A stretch of DNA of 64,000 bases from Plectosphaerella cucumerina (Eukaryota > Ascomycota > Sordariomycetes > Glomerellales > Plectosphaerellaceae): contig JAGPXD010000005.1 in NCBI GenBank assembly GCA_020746995.1, positions 1,302,001 through 1,366,000 on the forward strand. Reading direction: 5' to 3'. The notes under the pieces are model-generated. The model was not told the origin of the DNA. It saw only the letters and a program-made list of their open reading frames with translations, and ran no database searches. The translations under genes and the position numbers were made by a program. This document shows, in pieces, positions 1-10,043 of the stretch (the first letter of the stretch is position 1; every line of letters begins with the position of its first letter).

Positions 1-918
1 GACACGAGGGCCACAACACCAGACTTCGTCTTGCTTCCTCCGATTCTTGGTTCAATTTGCTCTTGTTAGTCGCCAAGGCACTATAACCGCAGCGACATCA
101 CAACAGAGTCCAGCCAATGGCCTCTGGCACGGGGCCTTTCACCGCGTCGTATACCCGGGCGGCCTCGCTAAAACAACGCAGATAATACTCCCCAACCGTC
201 GGGTTCGCCGGGATAACTTTTATCACAACAGGCGACTCAGCTCCAGTCTCGTCTAGACCCCGGCGCCTTCATACCCGTTTAGACGAAGCTGAAATAGACT
301 ATGCCACGTGCGTCCCCTTGGCCGGCCTCTGCACCATTTTATCCTCCGCCATTCGACCATCCAGCCCGCGACCCCTGGGCGTCTGCAGCTCAGCCTCGAC
401 AGCTGAGGTGCCAGGGTTCCTTTTGGGACACCGCACAGCACCCCGACCTGCCACTCTGGTGGTAGGACGACAGCGCCAGCACCGGTCGGGCCCGCCTGCC
501 ACGCTCAATGGGGGATGGAGGCCCTGCACGGCGATCGCTAGTCCCGTCGGTCCACCGCGTGGTTCAGCGGGAACCGTTCGCGCTATGGCGGGGATAGCGC
601 CTAGTTGGGACGGGGACAGGGGACCACATGGGCAGTATGTCTGGAGGCACGATGCCCATTCGTCTCGACATGGGAAATCGAGGAAGCGAGGGCGGCCCAG
701 ACGGGTCGATGGAGACTCAGTCTCGGTTCGACGATGAGCTGAAGGCAGGGAACTGCAGTTGACTGGAACTCGTCGACGGCGATGTTCACGAACAAGTCTA
801 CTTTGCACTGACACGGAGATGTATAAAGCTGGCCATCAGTCTGCCTCTCTCTCCTCTCAACAGCAGCAGTATCCCTCGCTCCAGTCACTCACTCACCTAC
901 CACTCGAAACCCTTCACG
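1..918. other. Intergenic, upstream of the first gene
   Basis: No ORF here has a recognisable domain, and the overlapping frames look like GC-rich shadows. The right end is the promoter and CT-rich leader of the secreted-protein gene that starts at 919. Confidence 0.6.
822..827 (+). promoter_or_regulatory. TATA box of the secreted Ser/Thr-rich protein gene
   Basis: TATAAA lies 92 bp before the ATG at 919 and is followed by a pyrimidine-rich leader (CTCTCTCTCC), the usual arrangement for a strong fungal core promoter. Confidence 0.5.
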
Positions 919-2155
919 ATGCGGTCCTCCACCTCCTCCTCGCTCCTCGTCGTCCTGCTGGGCACCGCCGCGGCCACGTGCATGCCCCAGGCTGAGCCGA
1001 CGTCCAAGTGCTCCCACAACAACTGCCTGCGAGCCGTAGGTTACTGTCATACATGCTTCAAGGCCTTTCTGCTGACACGTTCAGGTCATCGCCGGCAGCT
1101 TCCCGGACCGCCCTACTCGCGCCGACTGCTCCTCCTTCCTCCAGAAGACCGTCACCCCTGCGGCTTACACCGAAACCATCTGGGAGACCATCACCCCCGC
1201 CACGGCGACGGCCACCAGCACCAGCGTCGAGACCGTCACCCTCCAGCCCACCGAGACTCTCGTCCAGACCGTCGACGTCACCCAGACCGTCACCACCACC
1301 GTCACCAGCGCCCCGGTCCTCAAGCGTCAAGTGACCGTCCACCCCTCCGTCCTGCCGACGTACGCCACCGCCTGCCGCAGCGTCGAGGCTTACTCGTCCG
1401 CGTGCTCCTGCATCGGAATCAGCCCGACTACCATCACCGTCGCCACCCCTACAGTGAAGGTCACATCCACCTCAACCGTCACCGCCCAGACCACCGTCGG
1501 CGTTGTCGACACGGCCACCATCACAATCCCCGTGACAGAGACTGGCACAGCCACCAGGACAGTGACCGCCGTCAACACTGTGGTGGTGCAGCCCCCTCCC
1601 TGGGAGACTTTCGTAAGTTGCCCTGAGATTCTCAATGGAAGACGGCATTAACAGCTGCAAGGTGATTCGTGCTTCCGGCGGACGCGTCGACGGCCTGTAC
1701 GCCTACTCTTGGCAGTTCGATGAGTCCAGGGTGATGCTCGTCCGTAAGTGCTCACATCCTATCAATGACCGTTCCATCTTTCGAGGGCAACTTCTGACAA
1801 CCCCCCAGAGAGCTTCGCCTCCCGCGAAGAGGCCACAAAGTTCAGCCTCACCTCTCCCAACAGCGGCGCCCACTGGACGGAGCAGAACGCCCAGCTCGGC
1901 AGGCTCACCGTCGGCAGGGGCCTCGGTCCCTTCGGCGCCCTCTTCAACTCCGACGCCGCCTGGTCGGCGCAGGACAGCCAGATCCCCCTCAGCTGCTCCC
2001 TCACGCCCGGCAACTGGGAGCTCAAGTGCACCCTGGACGGCCAGAATGACTTCTTCTTCTGCGACGCCTGGCTGGGGGCAGTGCTCCAGCTCGGCGGTGT
2101 GCCGCAGCCTTCGTGGAACTGCGATCCCGTCAGGCTGTACGCCGAGTACCCCTAG
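919..2155 (+). CDS. Secreted Ser/Thr-rich hypothetical protein
   Basis: Four exons (919-1035, 1085-1612, 1662-1743, 1809-2155) give 357 aa. Residues 1-20 are a clear signal peptide (MRSSTSSSLLVVLLGTAAAT). A Cys-containing segment follows (CSHNNCLRAV...ADCSSFL), then a long stretch of TVT/TTxVT repeats (roughly residues 60-210) typical of O-mannosylated wall or secreted proteins, then a folded-looking C-terminal half with four or more Cys. I do not recognise an enzyme domain; the layout resembles ascomycete secreted DUF7908-type proteins, but that assignment is from memory and weak. Intron 2 must end at a CAAG acceptor (1661) rather than the nearer CAG to keep frame. There is no GPI-like hydrophobic tail, so it is probably released or wall-bound through its sugars. 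Confidence 0.75.
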
Positions 2156-3151
2156 GCGTTGGGCATAGATACCACTTGGGTGGAGGGATAGAGACTGGAG
2201 GCATCAGAGGCAGCAGCTTCTGGGGTCTCCGTACAGCATCACTTAGCATAATAATACCATGACCTGTTGATAATGCATTTGAGCACAGGTAGACTTAGTG
2301 CAGATTGCTTCAATGGGCCTTGCGAATCTCGGCAACGTCGAGCCCGGCCCTCAGCCGTAGCAAGTAATGTCCAGGGTGCTTCCTGCCGAGGTCAAAGAGT
2401 GCAAAGAGGGACGAGCGGCCGTGGGCAGTCGTCCGGCGGAGAATTTATTCTTTCAACACGGGAACCGAGGTTGGGAGCCTTTGCTTCCATGTCTCAACCT
2501 TCATGGTTCCGATTATGGAACTTTCAGGTCGTATGCGTAACACTACTGAGGGCCGGAGTAGTAGTTGGGTCCGTGACGACCAGCGAATGACGACCAGCGA
2601 ATGACGACCAGCGAATGACGACCAGCGAATGACGACCAGCGAATGCCCGTTGTTGTATGTCTTGTTGTCAAAGCAGCTGGCCAGCGGTGCATGCAATTAG
2701 AAGCTCTCGTGAGCTTTCTAGGTCAAGTGTCGAGTAACGGTGGGAACAGGATCAGTCTCGCACTCCTGGTCATCATAGAAGAGCGCCCGCGGTCGGGGAA
2801 GGTATTACAAAACGACCTTTTTCAAATGTACACATTCTCCAGGTCGCCCGACGGCAGGCGGCCTGGAAAAAAAAGGATGAACCCCCCCTATTCTATCAAG
2901 ACAGCTCGTCTCGCCCGGCTGATTATAATACACAGTCACAAACATTCATAAAATCCGCCGCCGCCGTCGCTGTCGTGAGGTGATGCTGGACGGTGGTAGG
3001 GGATGTGTCGCTTCGCGGCGAGGCGTGGATCTCTAGATCCGTGGTAGCCTGCCGGATGGACCAAGTTGGTACAGAGTGGAGGATTGGACGGCTTCGCTGC
3101 GCGGCAGAGGGCAAAGTCTGGCGGAAGCGGAGCCGTGGCTGCTGGGAGCGC
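2156..3151. other. Intergenic with minisatellite
   Basis: No supportable gene. It contains the five-copy 14-bp repeat at 2575-2644 and the 3' flanks of two convergent genes (the secreted protein and TOM20). Confidence 0.6.
2575..2644. repeat. 14-bp tandem repeat, five perfect copies
   Basis: The unit GACGACCAGCGAAT is repeated five times without a mismatch, ending in GCCCGT. It lies between two convergent genes. Perfect copies suggest recent slippage or expansion, so copy number may vary between strains. Confidence 0.95.
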
Positions 3152-3923
3152 TTAGTCCAGGCCGGCGGCGGGAGGCATGTCGGACAGGTTGACGCCGCCG
3201 GTGTAGGAGCCGCCGATCTTGAGGTCGCTGTCGTAGGCGATCATCTCGGCGAGGATGTCTAGCACGGGCTGGGGGAGGGTCAGCAATGGGGTCGGGGGCA
3301 AAAGGGGGTATTTGGGGTTGTCTGACCTTGGGGACGGTCTTATCGTAGATGTTGATCAGGTCGCCGGGGGTCGGGTAGACCTTGAGGGCCCGGTAGAAGG
3401 CGAGGGCGGCCTCGAGGGAGCGGGAGGCTGGAAAATATGAGTTAGTTGGATGCTCCGCGCTCTGTGTGCGTAAAGGCTACTCACGGTCGACGGAGAGAGT
3501 CTCGCCCTCGGAGACCTGCTGCAGGAAGAAGGCCTCGCGGCCCTCGGTGTCGGAGGGGTAGCCCTCGTCCTTTGCCTCTGCGACGAGAGCCTTGATGGTC
3601 TGGCGCTGGCGGGCCGACTCCTCAACGGCGGCGTCCTTCTCAGCACGGTGCTGCTGGCGCTCGTTCCTGCGGAGCTTGCGGCGGAAGTTGGGGTCGGCGC
3701 GGCGGTTGTAGTCGAAGTAGACGACGTACGCTGCGAAGAAAGGGGGCGAAGGTCAGCCGGGTTCGCGCGGTCAAAGAGGGACGCTGCATCGCGACGACCT
3801 CGGCCGGGCTACAGTCGTCCGATGCTCGGGCAAGGGGGTCTGCAGGGGTGAAGGAGACTCACCCAGGATACCGGTGGCGACGGCGGCGACGGACGCCGTG
3901 ATTATCGTAGAGTTCTGGACCAT
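3152..3923 (-). CDS. tom20: Mitochondrial outer-membrane import receptor TOM20
   Basis: Four exons on the minus strand (3923-3863, 3730-3485, 3427-3327, 3268-3152) give 174 aa. An N-terminal membrane anchor (TIITASVAAVATGILAYVVY) is followed by the basic segment DYNRRADPNFRRKLRRNER, typical of TOM20, then a charged linker and one TPR-like unit around residues 80-130 (SLEAALAFYRALKVYPTPGD). The acidic-polar C-terminus is the short fungal form. The protein sits in the outer mitochondrial membrane with its receptor domain in the cytosol and binds amphipathic presequences for transfer to TOM22 and TOM40. Length matches the fungal family. It is divergent from EXO84 across about 820 bp. Confidence 0.93.
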
Positions 3924-4742
3924 TATGGCTATGATTCGGGCGACGCCGGGGCGGATGAGGTCGAGGAGGGATCGGAGCAGACGAAGGACGGAAGCAACGG
4001 CGTCTTCTGGGGCGCGAGCAACGGGGCCGGGATCGTGGAGGAGCGGCCGAGACTCGTTCTAGGAGCTGGGCGTTGTGGCGTTTGTGATCGCGGACTGCAT
4101 TCGAAGGAAGGGGCGAAGCTTGCTCGAGGGGTGGATGGTCCGTCGTCGTCGTGGGCGGGCGAAGGAGCTGTTGAGAGAAAGTTGTAGGCGGTGGGCAGAA
4201 ACGTCAGGATGTTCGTCGGGCGAGACACAATTGGACGGGACGGAGCTCTGCTTGCTACCAATTTTTTAAGAGCGCTTTCCTTGAACGGCCTGTTCCACGG
4301 CCAGGGATTCCCACGCCGCCCGGTCCAGGTTTGCACGCGCCGCTCGTGATAGGTCCGATGCCAGCTGGTGAATGCGATTGTCAAGCGGGGCACGCCGCCT
4401 GGCACGAAGCTCCCCACTGAAACGAGCAAGCTGATGACATGATTGGACAGTCGGAGGAAGCCCGGTAAAACGCGCCCGGCTCGTCACGTTGGCCAGCGTT
4501 GAGGTGCACTGAAGCTACCTGTACCTGTTTGGGGCGTCAACAGGTGAATTGAATCGTCCGCCACGAAACGAGGCGGCAATCACATTCACTGGAAGACTCA
4601 ACGGGAAAGCTGACGCGTTGGGATCCTTTATTTATCAAGTTCTTCTCCGACGTGTGACCCAACCTTCTCCGATCCGTCACACGACAACGCGCATGTCTCG
4701 ACCACGGCACTCCGAATAGCCTCTCCCGAACACCTCTTCGCA
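3924..4742. promoter_or_regulatory. Divergent promoter region, TOM20/EXO84
   Basis: 819 bp between the two start codons, carrying the leaders of both housekeeping genes. Overlapping ORFs on the minus strand here have no recognisable domain. No clear TATA was found near either start. Confidence 0.5.
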
Positions 4743-6970
4743 ATGTCCGAGAAGACGAGCCGCATCTCCCTCCGGGCTGGTCCCAGGAGGAAACAGACTG
4801 CCCGACCTGTTATCAGCGCTCCGCGGCAGATCTCCGACCCGATTCCGCAAACAGGAGCACCTCCCCCGCGCCCCGGCGGCGGTCTGCGGTCCATCGCCGA
4901 GACAGCTATTCCTCCACAGCCGAGGCCGAGGCTGCCTCCCCAGGGCGGAGGAGATAAGGTCCGTCCGCGGCTGAGAGATATTTGATCCTTTCAGAAAGCT
5001 GATTGACACGTCACAGACCTCCGACCTTGTCAAACGACGATACTCAACTCGCTTTGGCGGCGCGGGTCCTCAGGGCTTCAATGCCGGCGGCCCTCCGATC
5101 CCTGCCGTTCCCGCGCTCGACAGATATGCCTACCAGAGCAACAGAGGAGACGGCCCTCCTCCGTCGAGGGGAGGCGGCGGCGGAAGCACTGCGCCGGTCG
5201 TTGATGTCAAGGCGCTTCGCGACCCCCGCCTGGTCCCCGACTCTTGTATGTTCGATGGATCGTACGCCTCACTGCACATACTGACCCTACACTAGATGTC
5301 GCCAATCTTCTGAGCGAAGCAACCGAAGATGAGATCCGCGACTTCGAGGAGCAGCTGCGAACGCTCAAGGGCCGGGCCACAGCCGACCTCCAGCAAAACG
5401 TACTCCAAAACCGCACGCAGTTCATCAAGATCAGCAAAGAGGCCGAGAAGCTCAAGGGCGAGATGCGGGCGCTGCGCAACCTCATGTCCGAGCTCAAGAC
5501 GAACACGACGGCCCTGCGCTCTGCATCAGGCAGCGGTGGCGGCGGGTCCGACGGTATCAACGGCGGACTCACGGCTGGCCTCAGCAAGCGCGACAAGCGC
5601 AGCTCCGTGGCCGACCGCAGCGCGCTATGGAACTCGCAGATGCAGGCGCTGTACAAGAGCGTCGAGGGCTCGCAGAAGTTCCTGCCCAACAGTGCGGGAC
5701 GGCACGTCATCCAGAACGCGGGCCCGTGGATCGAGCTCGACAATGCCACGTACAAGTCGCGACGCGCCATGCAGATCTTCTTGCTGAACGACCACCTCCT
5801 CATCGCGTCCCGCAAGAAGAGGAAGACGGAGGGACCGCCACGGCCAGGTCAGGGTCCCGTGGTCAAGCTCGTGGCGGACCGGTGCTGGCCGCTGCTGGAT
5901 GTCGAGGTGGTGGACGTGGCCAGCACAAGCGAGTCATCGATGGGCAGAAACAAACTCGCCGATGCCGTCATGGTGCGCGGCGTGGGCCAGGCGTCCTTCA
6001 TCTACCGCACGGAGAAGCCCGAGGACACCAACAAGGGGTCTCTGCTGCTCAACATCCGCAAGGCAGTCGAGGAGCTGCGCAAGAACCTGCAGTCGGAGAT
6101 GGAAGCCAACAACAAGGCCAAGGAGACGATCAACTACTTTGCGTCGCGCGACCCAGGCCTGCTACAGAAGACGGACCTCCTCGAGACACTGTCGGACATC
6201 AAGGACATGCTCATCGAGGTCGACGGCAACCAGCAGAACCTGCGCTGGGTTGAGAGCCAGATGGACGAGCTCGACATTGACATTGCCCTGCAGAACTTTG
6301 ACGTGGTGGTGTCGCGGGTGGAGAGGCTGAAGACCCTCGCGCGGGGATTGAAGAACAACGTCGTCGCGCAGGATTTCATCAGCTTCAAGGTCGACGAGCG
6401 GTGCACGCGCGTGGCCGACATGCTCATCCGCGAGCTGGAGAGCACGCACAATGCGCAGAGCAAGACGCGCCGCAACGTCACCTGGCTGGCCCGGCTGGGC
6501 TACGAAGACCGGGCTCGCGAGGCGTATCTCGAGGCACGGCACCACATGATCCAGAAGCGGTCGAGGTGAGTCGAACTTTCCCCCTTCAACCTACGGAAAC
6601 CTGAACTGACGATCCCAGGCAATGCATCTTCCAGGGCGATCTGCACATGTACATCTGGGAGGTGTCCTTCGTCTACTTCTCCATCATCCGCAACACGGTC
6701 AGCTGCTTCCAGTCATGCTTCCCGCCGACCATGATGAGCGCGTGCGTCAAGTGGGCCAAGGAGGAAGTCGAGGCGTTCAACACCATCCTGGCACGGCAGC
6801 TCAGCAGCACGGAGCGCGACGGCTCGGTGTGGACTGAATGCATGGAGCGGGCGCAGACGCACGCCATGATGCTCTCCGAGGTCGGCCTGGACTTCCGCAC
6901 CCTGGTGGGACGGGAGCTCAAGGGGTCCGACACGCAGGCTGGTGGGCCGGTCGGGCTGGGCCTCGCGTAG
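4743..6970 (+). CDS. exo84: Exocyst complex component EXO84
   Basis: Four exons (4743-4958, 5017-5245, 5296-6565, 6619-6970) give 688 aa, normal for fungal Exo84. The N-terminus is low-complexity and Pro/Gly-rich. A coiled coil follows (from YVANLLSEATEDEIRDFEEQ onward, about residues 150-235), then a PH-like domain (about 285-390, with FLLNDHLLIASRKK), then the helical C-terminal cullin-repeat-like region ending in the conserved block from QCIFQGDLHMYIWEVSFVYF. Exo84 is one of eight exocyst subunits that tether secretory vesicles to the plasma membrane at growing hyphal tips and septa. All introns are 50-58 nt and the reading frame is clean throughout. Confidence 0.95.
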
Positions 6971-7095
6971 AGGTGAGAGGGAGTAGGTCATTATGTGAGA
7001 GCGAGCACGCGTGTATGGGAGATGTCATGACATGGCTTGGTATTTCATTTACAAATTTCACGCGCAGAACAATTGTGGCCGCATGTCCACTATTA

Positions 7096-8226
7096 TCACG
7101 CCTTGAGCAGCGTCTCCAGCTTTTTACAAACGGCGTCGCCGACCTCGCTGCATGTGGCCGTCCCGCCGAGGTCACCCGTCCTGATCTCCAGCCCGCCGGC
7201 CTCTTTCGAGTCGAGCACGTGCACAACTGCGGCTTCGACGGCAGCCGCTTCTTCCTCGAGCAGGAACGAGTACCGCAACAGCATGGCGAGGCTGAGAATT
7301 TCCGCGACGGGGTTGGCGAGCCCCTTGCCCGAGATATCTGGGGCGCTGCCGTGAACGGGCTCGTAAATGCCATTGCACCGGCCCTCACCCGGCACACCTG
7401 ACAGACTAGCGCTAGGCAACAGGCCCAGGGTGCCGGTGATACCGCCCGAGATGTCGGACAGGACGTCGCCAAAGGTGTTGTCCGTGTGAATGACGCCGTT
7501 GAAGCGGCGCGGGTCCCGCACCATGAGCATGGCCATGCTGTCTGCAAGCTGATGCTGGAGAGTGACGTCTGGCGCCTCACGGGCAAACGTCTCAGACGTC
7601 ACCCTTCGCCAGAGACGGCCGCTAGCGAGGACGTTGGCCTTGTCCGCGCTCCATACGGCGGCTGGCTTGCCGTTACCGTCGCCCATGATACGTGCCACGG
7701 CGGCGCTGACGCGGCAGAGTCTCTCGACCTCAGGGCGCGTGTAAGCCCAGAGGTCAGACGCCGCGTCAGTTGTCTCCGTCTTCTCGCCAAAGTAAGCACC
7801 CCCGCAGTTCTCCCGGACGACAACAAACTTGGTGCCGCGGACGTGCTCTGGCTTGATGGGTGAGGCATGGACGAGGGAGGGCACGAGGATCTCGCAGGGG
7901 CGGAGGTTGGCGAAGGCGTCGAGGCGGCGCCGGAGCTGGAGGAGGCCGTGCTCGGCGGTAGGGGAGGCAGAGGCCCATTCTGGCCCGCCGACGGAGCCGA
8001 AGAGGACGGCGTCGCTGGTGGCGGCTTGGTCGAGGACGGAGGGGGTGATGGGGACGCCGTGGGCGTCGATGCTGGCGCCGCCTACGAGGGCGGTTGTGCG
8101 CTCGATGCGGAGGTTGGGGCGGTGGGATTCGATGGTGGAGAGGACTTTGAGGGCCTCGGTCATGATTTCGGGGCCGACGTGGTCGCCTGGGAGGATGAGG
8201 AGGCGGAAGGGCTTGGAGTCTGTCAT
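7096..8226 (-). CDS. leu2: 3-isopropylmalate dehydrogenase, LEU2 type
   Basis: A single 376-aa exon. All active-site signatures of the isopropylmalate dehydrogenase family are present: Arg99 and Arg109 in RRRLDAFANLRP, Arg138 in VVVREN, Tyr145 in GGAYFGE, Lys196 in SADKANVL, the metal-binding Asp residues in HTDNTFGDVLSD, and the NAD-binding HGSAPD at 292-297. The known reaction is NAD-dependent oxidative decarboxylation of 3-isopropylmalate in leucine synthesis. It is divergent from an SDR across 548 bp that holds the element at 8519 also found in the cyclase/ALDH promoter. This suggests it may be a pathway copy acting on a related beta-hydroxy acid rather than, or as well as, the primary leucine gene; that is inference. 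The window cannot show whether a second copy exists. Confidence 0.92.
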   Translation of the reverse strand: MTDSKPFRLLILPGDHVGPEIMTEALKVLSTIESHRPNLRIERTTALVGGASIDAHGVPITPSVLDQAATSDAVLFGSVGGPEWASASPTAEHGLLQLRRRLDAFANLRPCEILVPSLVHASPIKPEHVRGTKFVVVRENCGGAYFGEKTETTDAASDLWAYTRPEVERLCRVSAAVARIMGDGNGKPAAVWSADKANVLASGRLWRRVTSETFAREAPDVTLQHQLADSMAMLMVRDPRRFNGVIHTDNTFGDVLSDISGGITGTLGLLPSASLSGVPGEGRCNGIYEPVHGSAPDISGKGLANPVAEILSLAMLLRYSFLLEEEAAAVEAAVVHVLDSKEAGGLEIRTGDLGGTATCSEVGDAVCKKLETLLKA

Positions 8227-8774
8227 GGTGGAGGTGGTGATGGTTTTTGGTGTTGAGGGGGATGAGGTTAGGGTTGAGGCAGTCTGGTTATAGAACGGTG
8301 TTTAGGGGCGGTGGGAATAGGGACATCAGGTATGGTGAAGCTTCTGGTTATGACGGCGTCTGTTCGGCGTCTTTCGGCGCGGTATGACGGCGGACAATCG
8401 CGGCTTCGGGACCTCGGTCACGGTGTTGGTGGTTGGAGAGCCGATCTCGGGGCTGCCGCTGGAGGGAGCTCCTGGTTGAAGGCGGGGAGAGGGGTCTGAG
8501 GTGACGTGTGGGGGAGGGCCGGAGCGTGCCACATGTCTCTCCTGCGGCACTCTAAGTGCGGGGATGGACGAGGATGGCAGTTGAGGTACGTACCCAGGTA
8601 TTACTGCCGATTCGGAGGTTGGCCGATACTTGAGGAGATGATGTTCCCGTTGAAGTTGAGGGAGGACATTGACAGTAGCATCACCATCTTCGCCTCTCAT
8701 TGTCCTACCCCCTCATCAGCAAGACACATCCCTTACACCTTTCACTTCCCCTTGATACTTCCTCTACTTCCACA
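8227..8774. promoter_or_regulatory. Shared divergent promoter, LEU2-type dehydrogenase/SDR
   Basis: 548 bp between two start codons that point away from each other. It holds one copy of the CCGGRGCGTGCCAC element (8519-8532) roughly midway between the genes, consistent with co-control. Confidence 0.65.
8519..8532 (+). promoter_or_regulatory. Candidate operator CCGGAGCGTGCCAC
   Basis: Differs at one base from the two copies in the cyclase/ALDH promoter. The match extends to 16 of 17 bases when three upstream G's are included. It lies 293 bp from the LEU2-type ATG and 243 bp from the SDR ATG. The CCGG part contains a CGG triplet of the kind Zn2Cys6 proteins bind. Confidence 0.6.
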
Positions 8775-9633
8775 ATGTCCGGCCGTCTGCAAGGAAAGAC
8801 AGCCATCGTCACAGGCGGCGCTTCAGGCTTCGGCAAGGGCATCGCGACCAAGTTCGTAGCCGAAGGCGCCAACGTCCTCATCGCCGACCTCTCCCAAGAT
8901 CAAGGCTCCGCCGTAGCATCCGAGCTCAACTGCGCCTTCGCCCGTGCCGACGTAACCAAAGCCGACGACTGGGCGAACCTCCTCACCGTCGCCCTGGAGA
9001 AGTTTGGCGCCGTCGACATCGTGGTCAACAATGCCGGCGCGACATATGCCAACAAGGCGACTGAAGAAGTGACCGAGGCCGAGTTCGACCTGGCAATGAA
9101 CGTCAACGTCAAGGGAATCTTCCACTCCGTCGGCGCCCTGGTGCCGTATTTCCTGAAGGAAGGACGGCCGGGTTGTTTCGTCACGGTGGCTTCTACTGCT
9201 GGAACGAGGCCGAGGCCAAGGTTGACGTGGTACAATGCGAGCAAGTATGCGGCGATTGGGGCGACGAAGACGATGGCTGTGGAGTATGGGCCGAATCAGA
9301 TCCGGTTCAACTCGGTGTCGCCTGTTGTGGGGAGCACGGGGATGTAAGTCCAAGTTGGAGGGTGTCGCTGATGTTGGAGTGAAGCTGACATGGTGATAGG
9401 ACGCATCTCTTCATTGGCAAGCCTGATACGGAGGAGAACCGCAAGGGATTTGTGGCGACGATTCCGCTGGGAAGGCCGTCGACGCCGGAGGATGTGGCGA
9501 ATGCGTGTTGTTACCTTGCGAGTGATGAGGCGGCTTTCATTACGGGAGTTAACCTGGAGGTGAGTTCAGATTGTGGTCGTTGGATGAGTGATACTGACGA
9601 AGGTGATAGGTCGACGGAGGACGGTGTGTTTGA
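8775..9633 (+). CDS. Short-chain dehydrogenase/reductase (classical SDR)
   Basis: Three exons (8775-9343, 9400-9559, 9610-9633) give 250 aa, the usual classical SDR length. The Rossmann motif TGGASGFGKG lies at about residues 12-21, NNAG about 90, and the active-site YNASK about 155. The C-terminal PEDVANACCYLASDEAAFITG block is typical of FabG-like enzymes. An Asp at the end of beta-2 (LIADLSQ) favours NAD(H) over NADP(H). The substrate is unknown. The last exon codes only seven residues, VDGGRCV, which completes the usual ...GVNLEVDGG tail. It is divergently paired with the LEU2-type gene and is likely co-expressed with it. Confidence 0.9.
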
Positions 9634-10026
9634 GAGCTTCGAATACCGTACATTAAACAGGACTTGTATCATGTATTCATTCTGTTAAACCAAGGGCTTC
9701 ACTTCGTGATGATGATGTGTTGATTCGATACTCTGTTGCCCCAAGATCGAGGTGCTGTGTCCTGAAGGTGACCAACTTGAACCAAGCTTCCTTCGCGTTG
9801 TCCCCAGGCTCGGCAGCCACCTCCAGCGTATCTGACCCACCTTCAGAGCCCTGCACCCCGCAAACAGACCCCCGCATCACCTGTGACCGTGCATCTTGCG
9901 GCTGTTGGCGCCGGCCGTTTGTCCCGGTCGGCAGGACAAACCAACTTCACCTCCTCCAGCTCCCTTCATCAATCCATCCTCAACACCACACCTCACTGCA
10001 CACCACGCAGGCAATGCGCCGCCATC
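9634..10026. promoter_or_regulatory. Promoter and leader of the C2H2/Zn2Cys6 regulator
   Basis: A 393-bp gap with no separate gene. The CT-rich leader before 10027 ends in a short upstream ORF that overlaps the main start. No copy of the shared 14-bp element was seen. Confidence 0.5.
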
Positions 10027-10043
10027 ATGTCCGAGTCGAATGA
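10014..10043 (+). promoter_or_regulatory. Upstream ORF overlapping the regulator start codon
   Basis: An ATG at 10014 opens a nine-codon frame (MRRHHVRVE, stop at 10041-10043) that runs across the main ATG at 10027 in another frame. Ribosomes starting here cannot reinitiate at 10027, so it should lower regulator output unless it is leaky-scanned. Whether it lies within the transcript is not known. Confidence 0.5.

Noticed and set aside
299..814. 171-codon minus-strand frame and overlapping plus-strand frame before the first gene
   Set aside because: No domain, both strands open at once as expected from GC-rich shadowing, and no promoter or splice signals.
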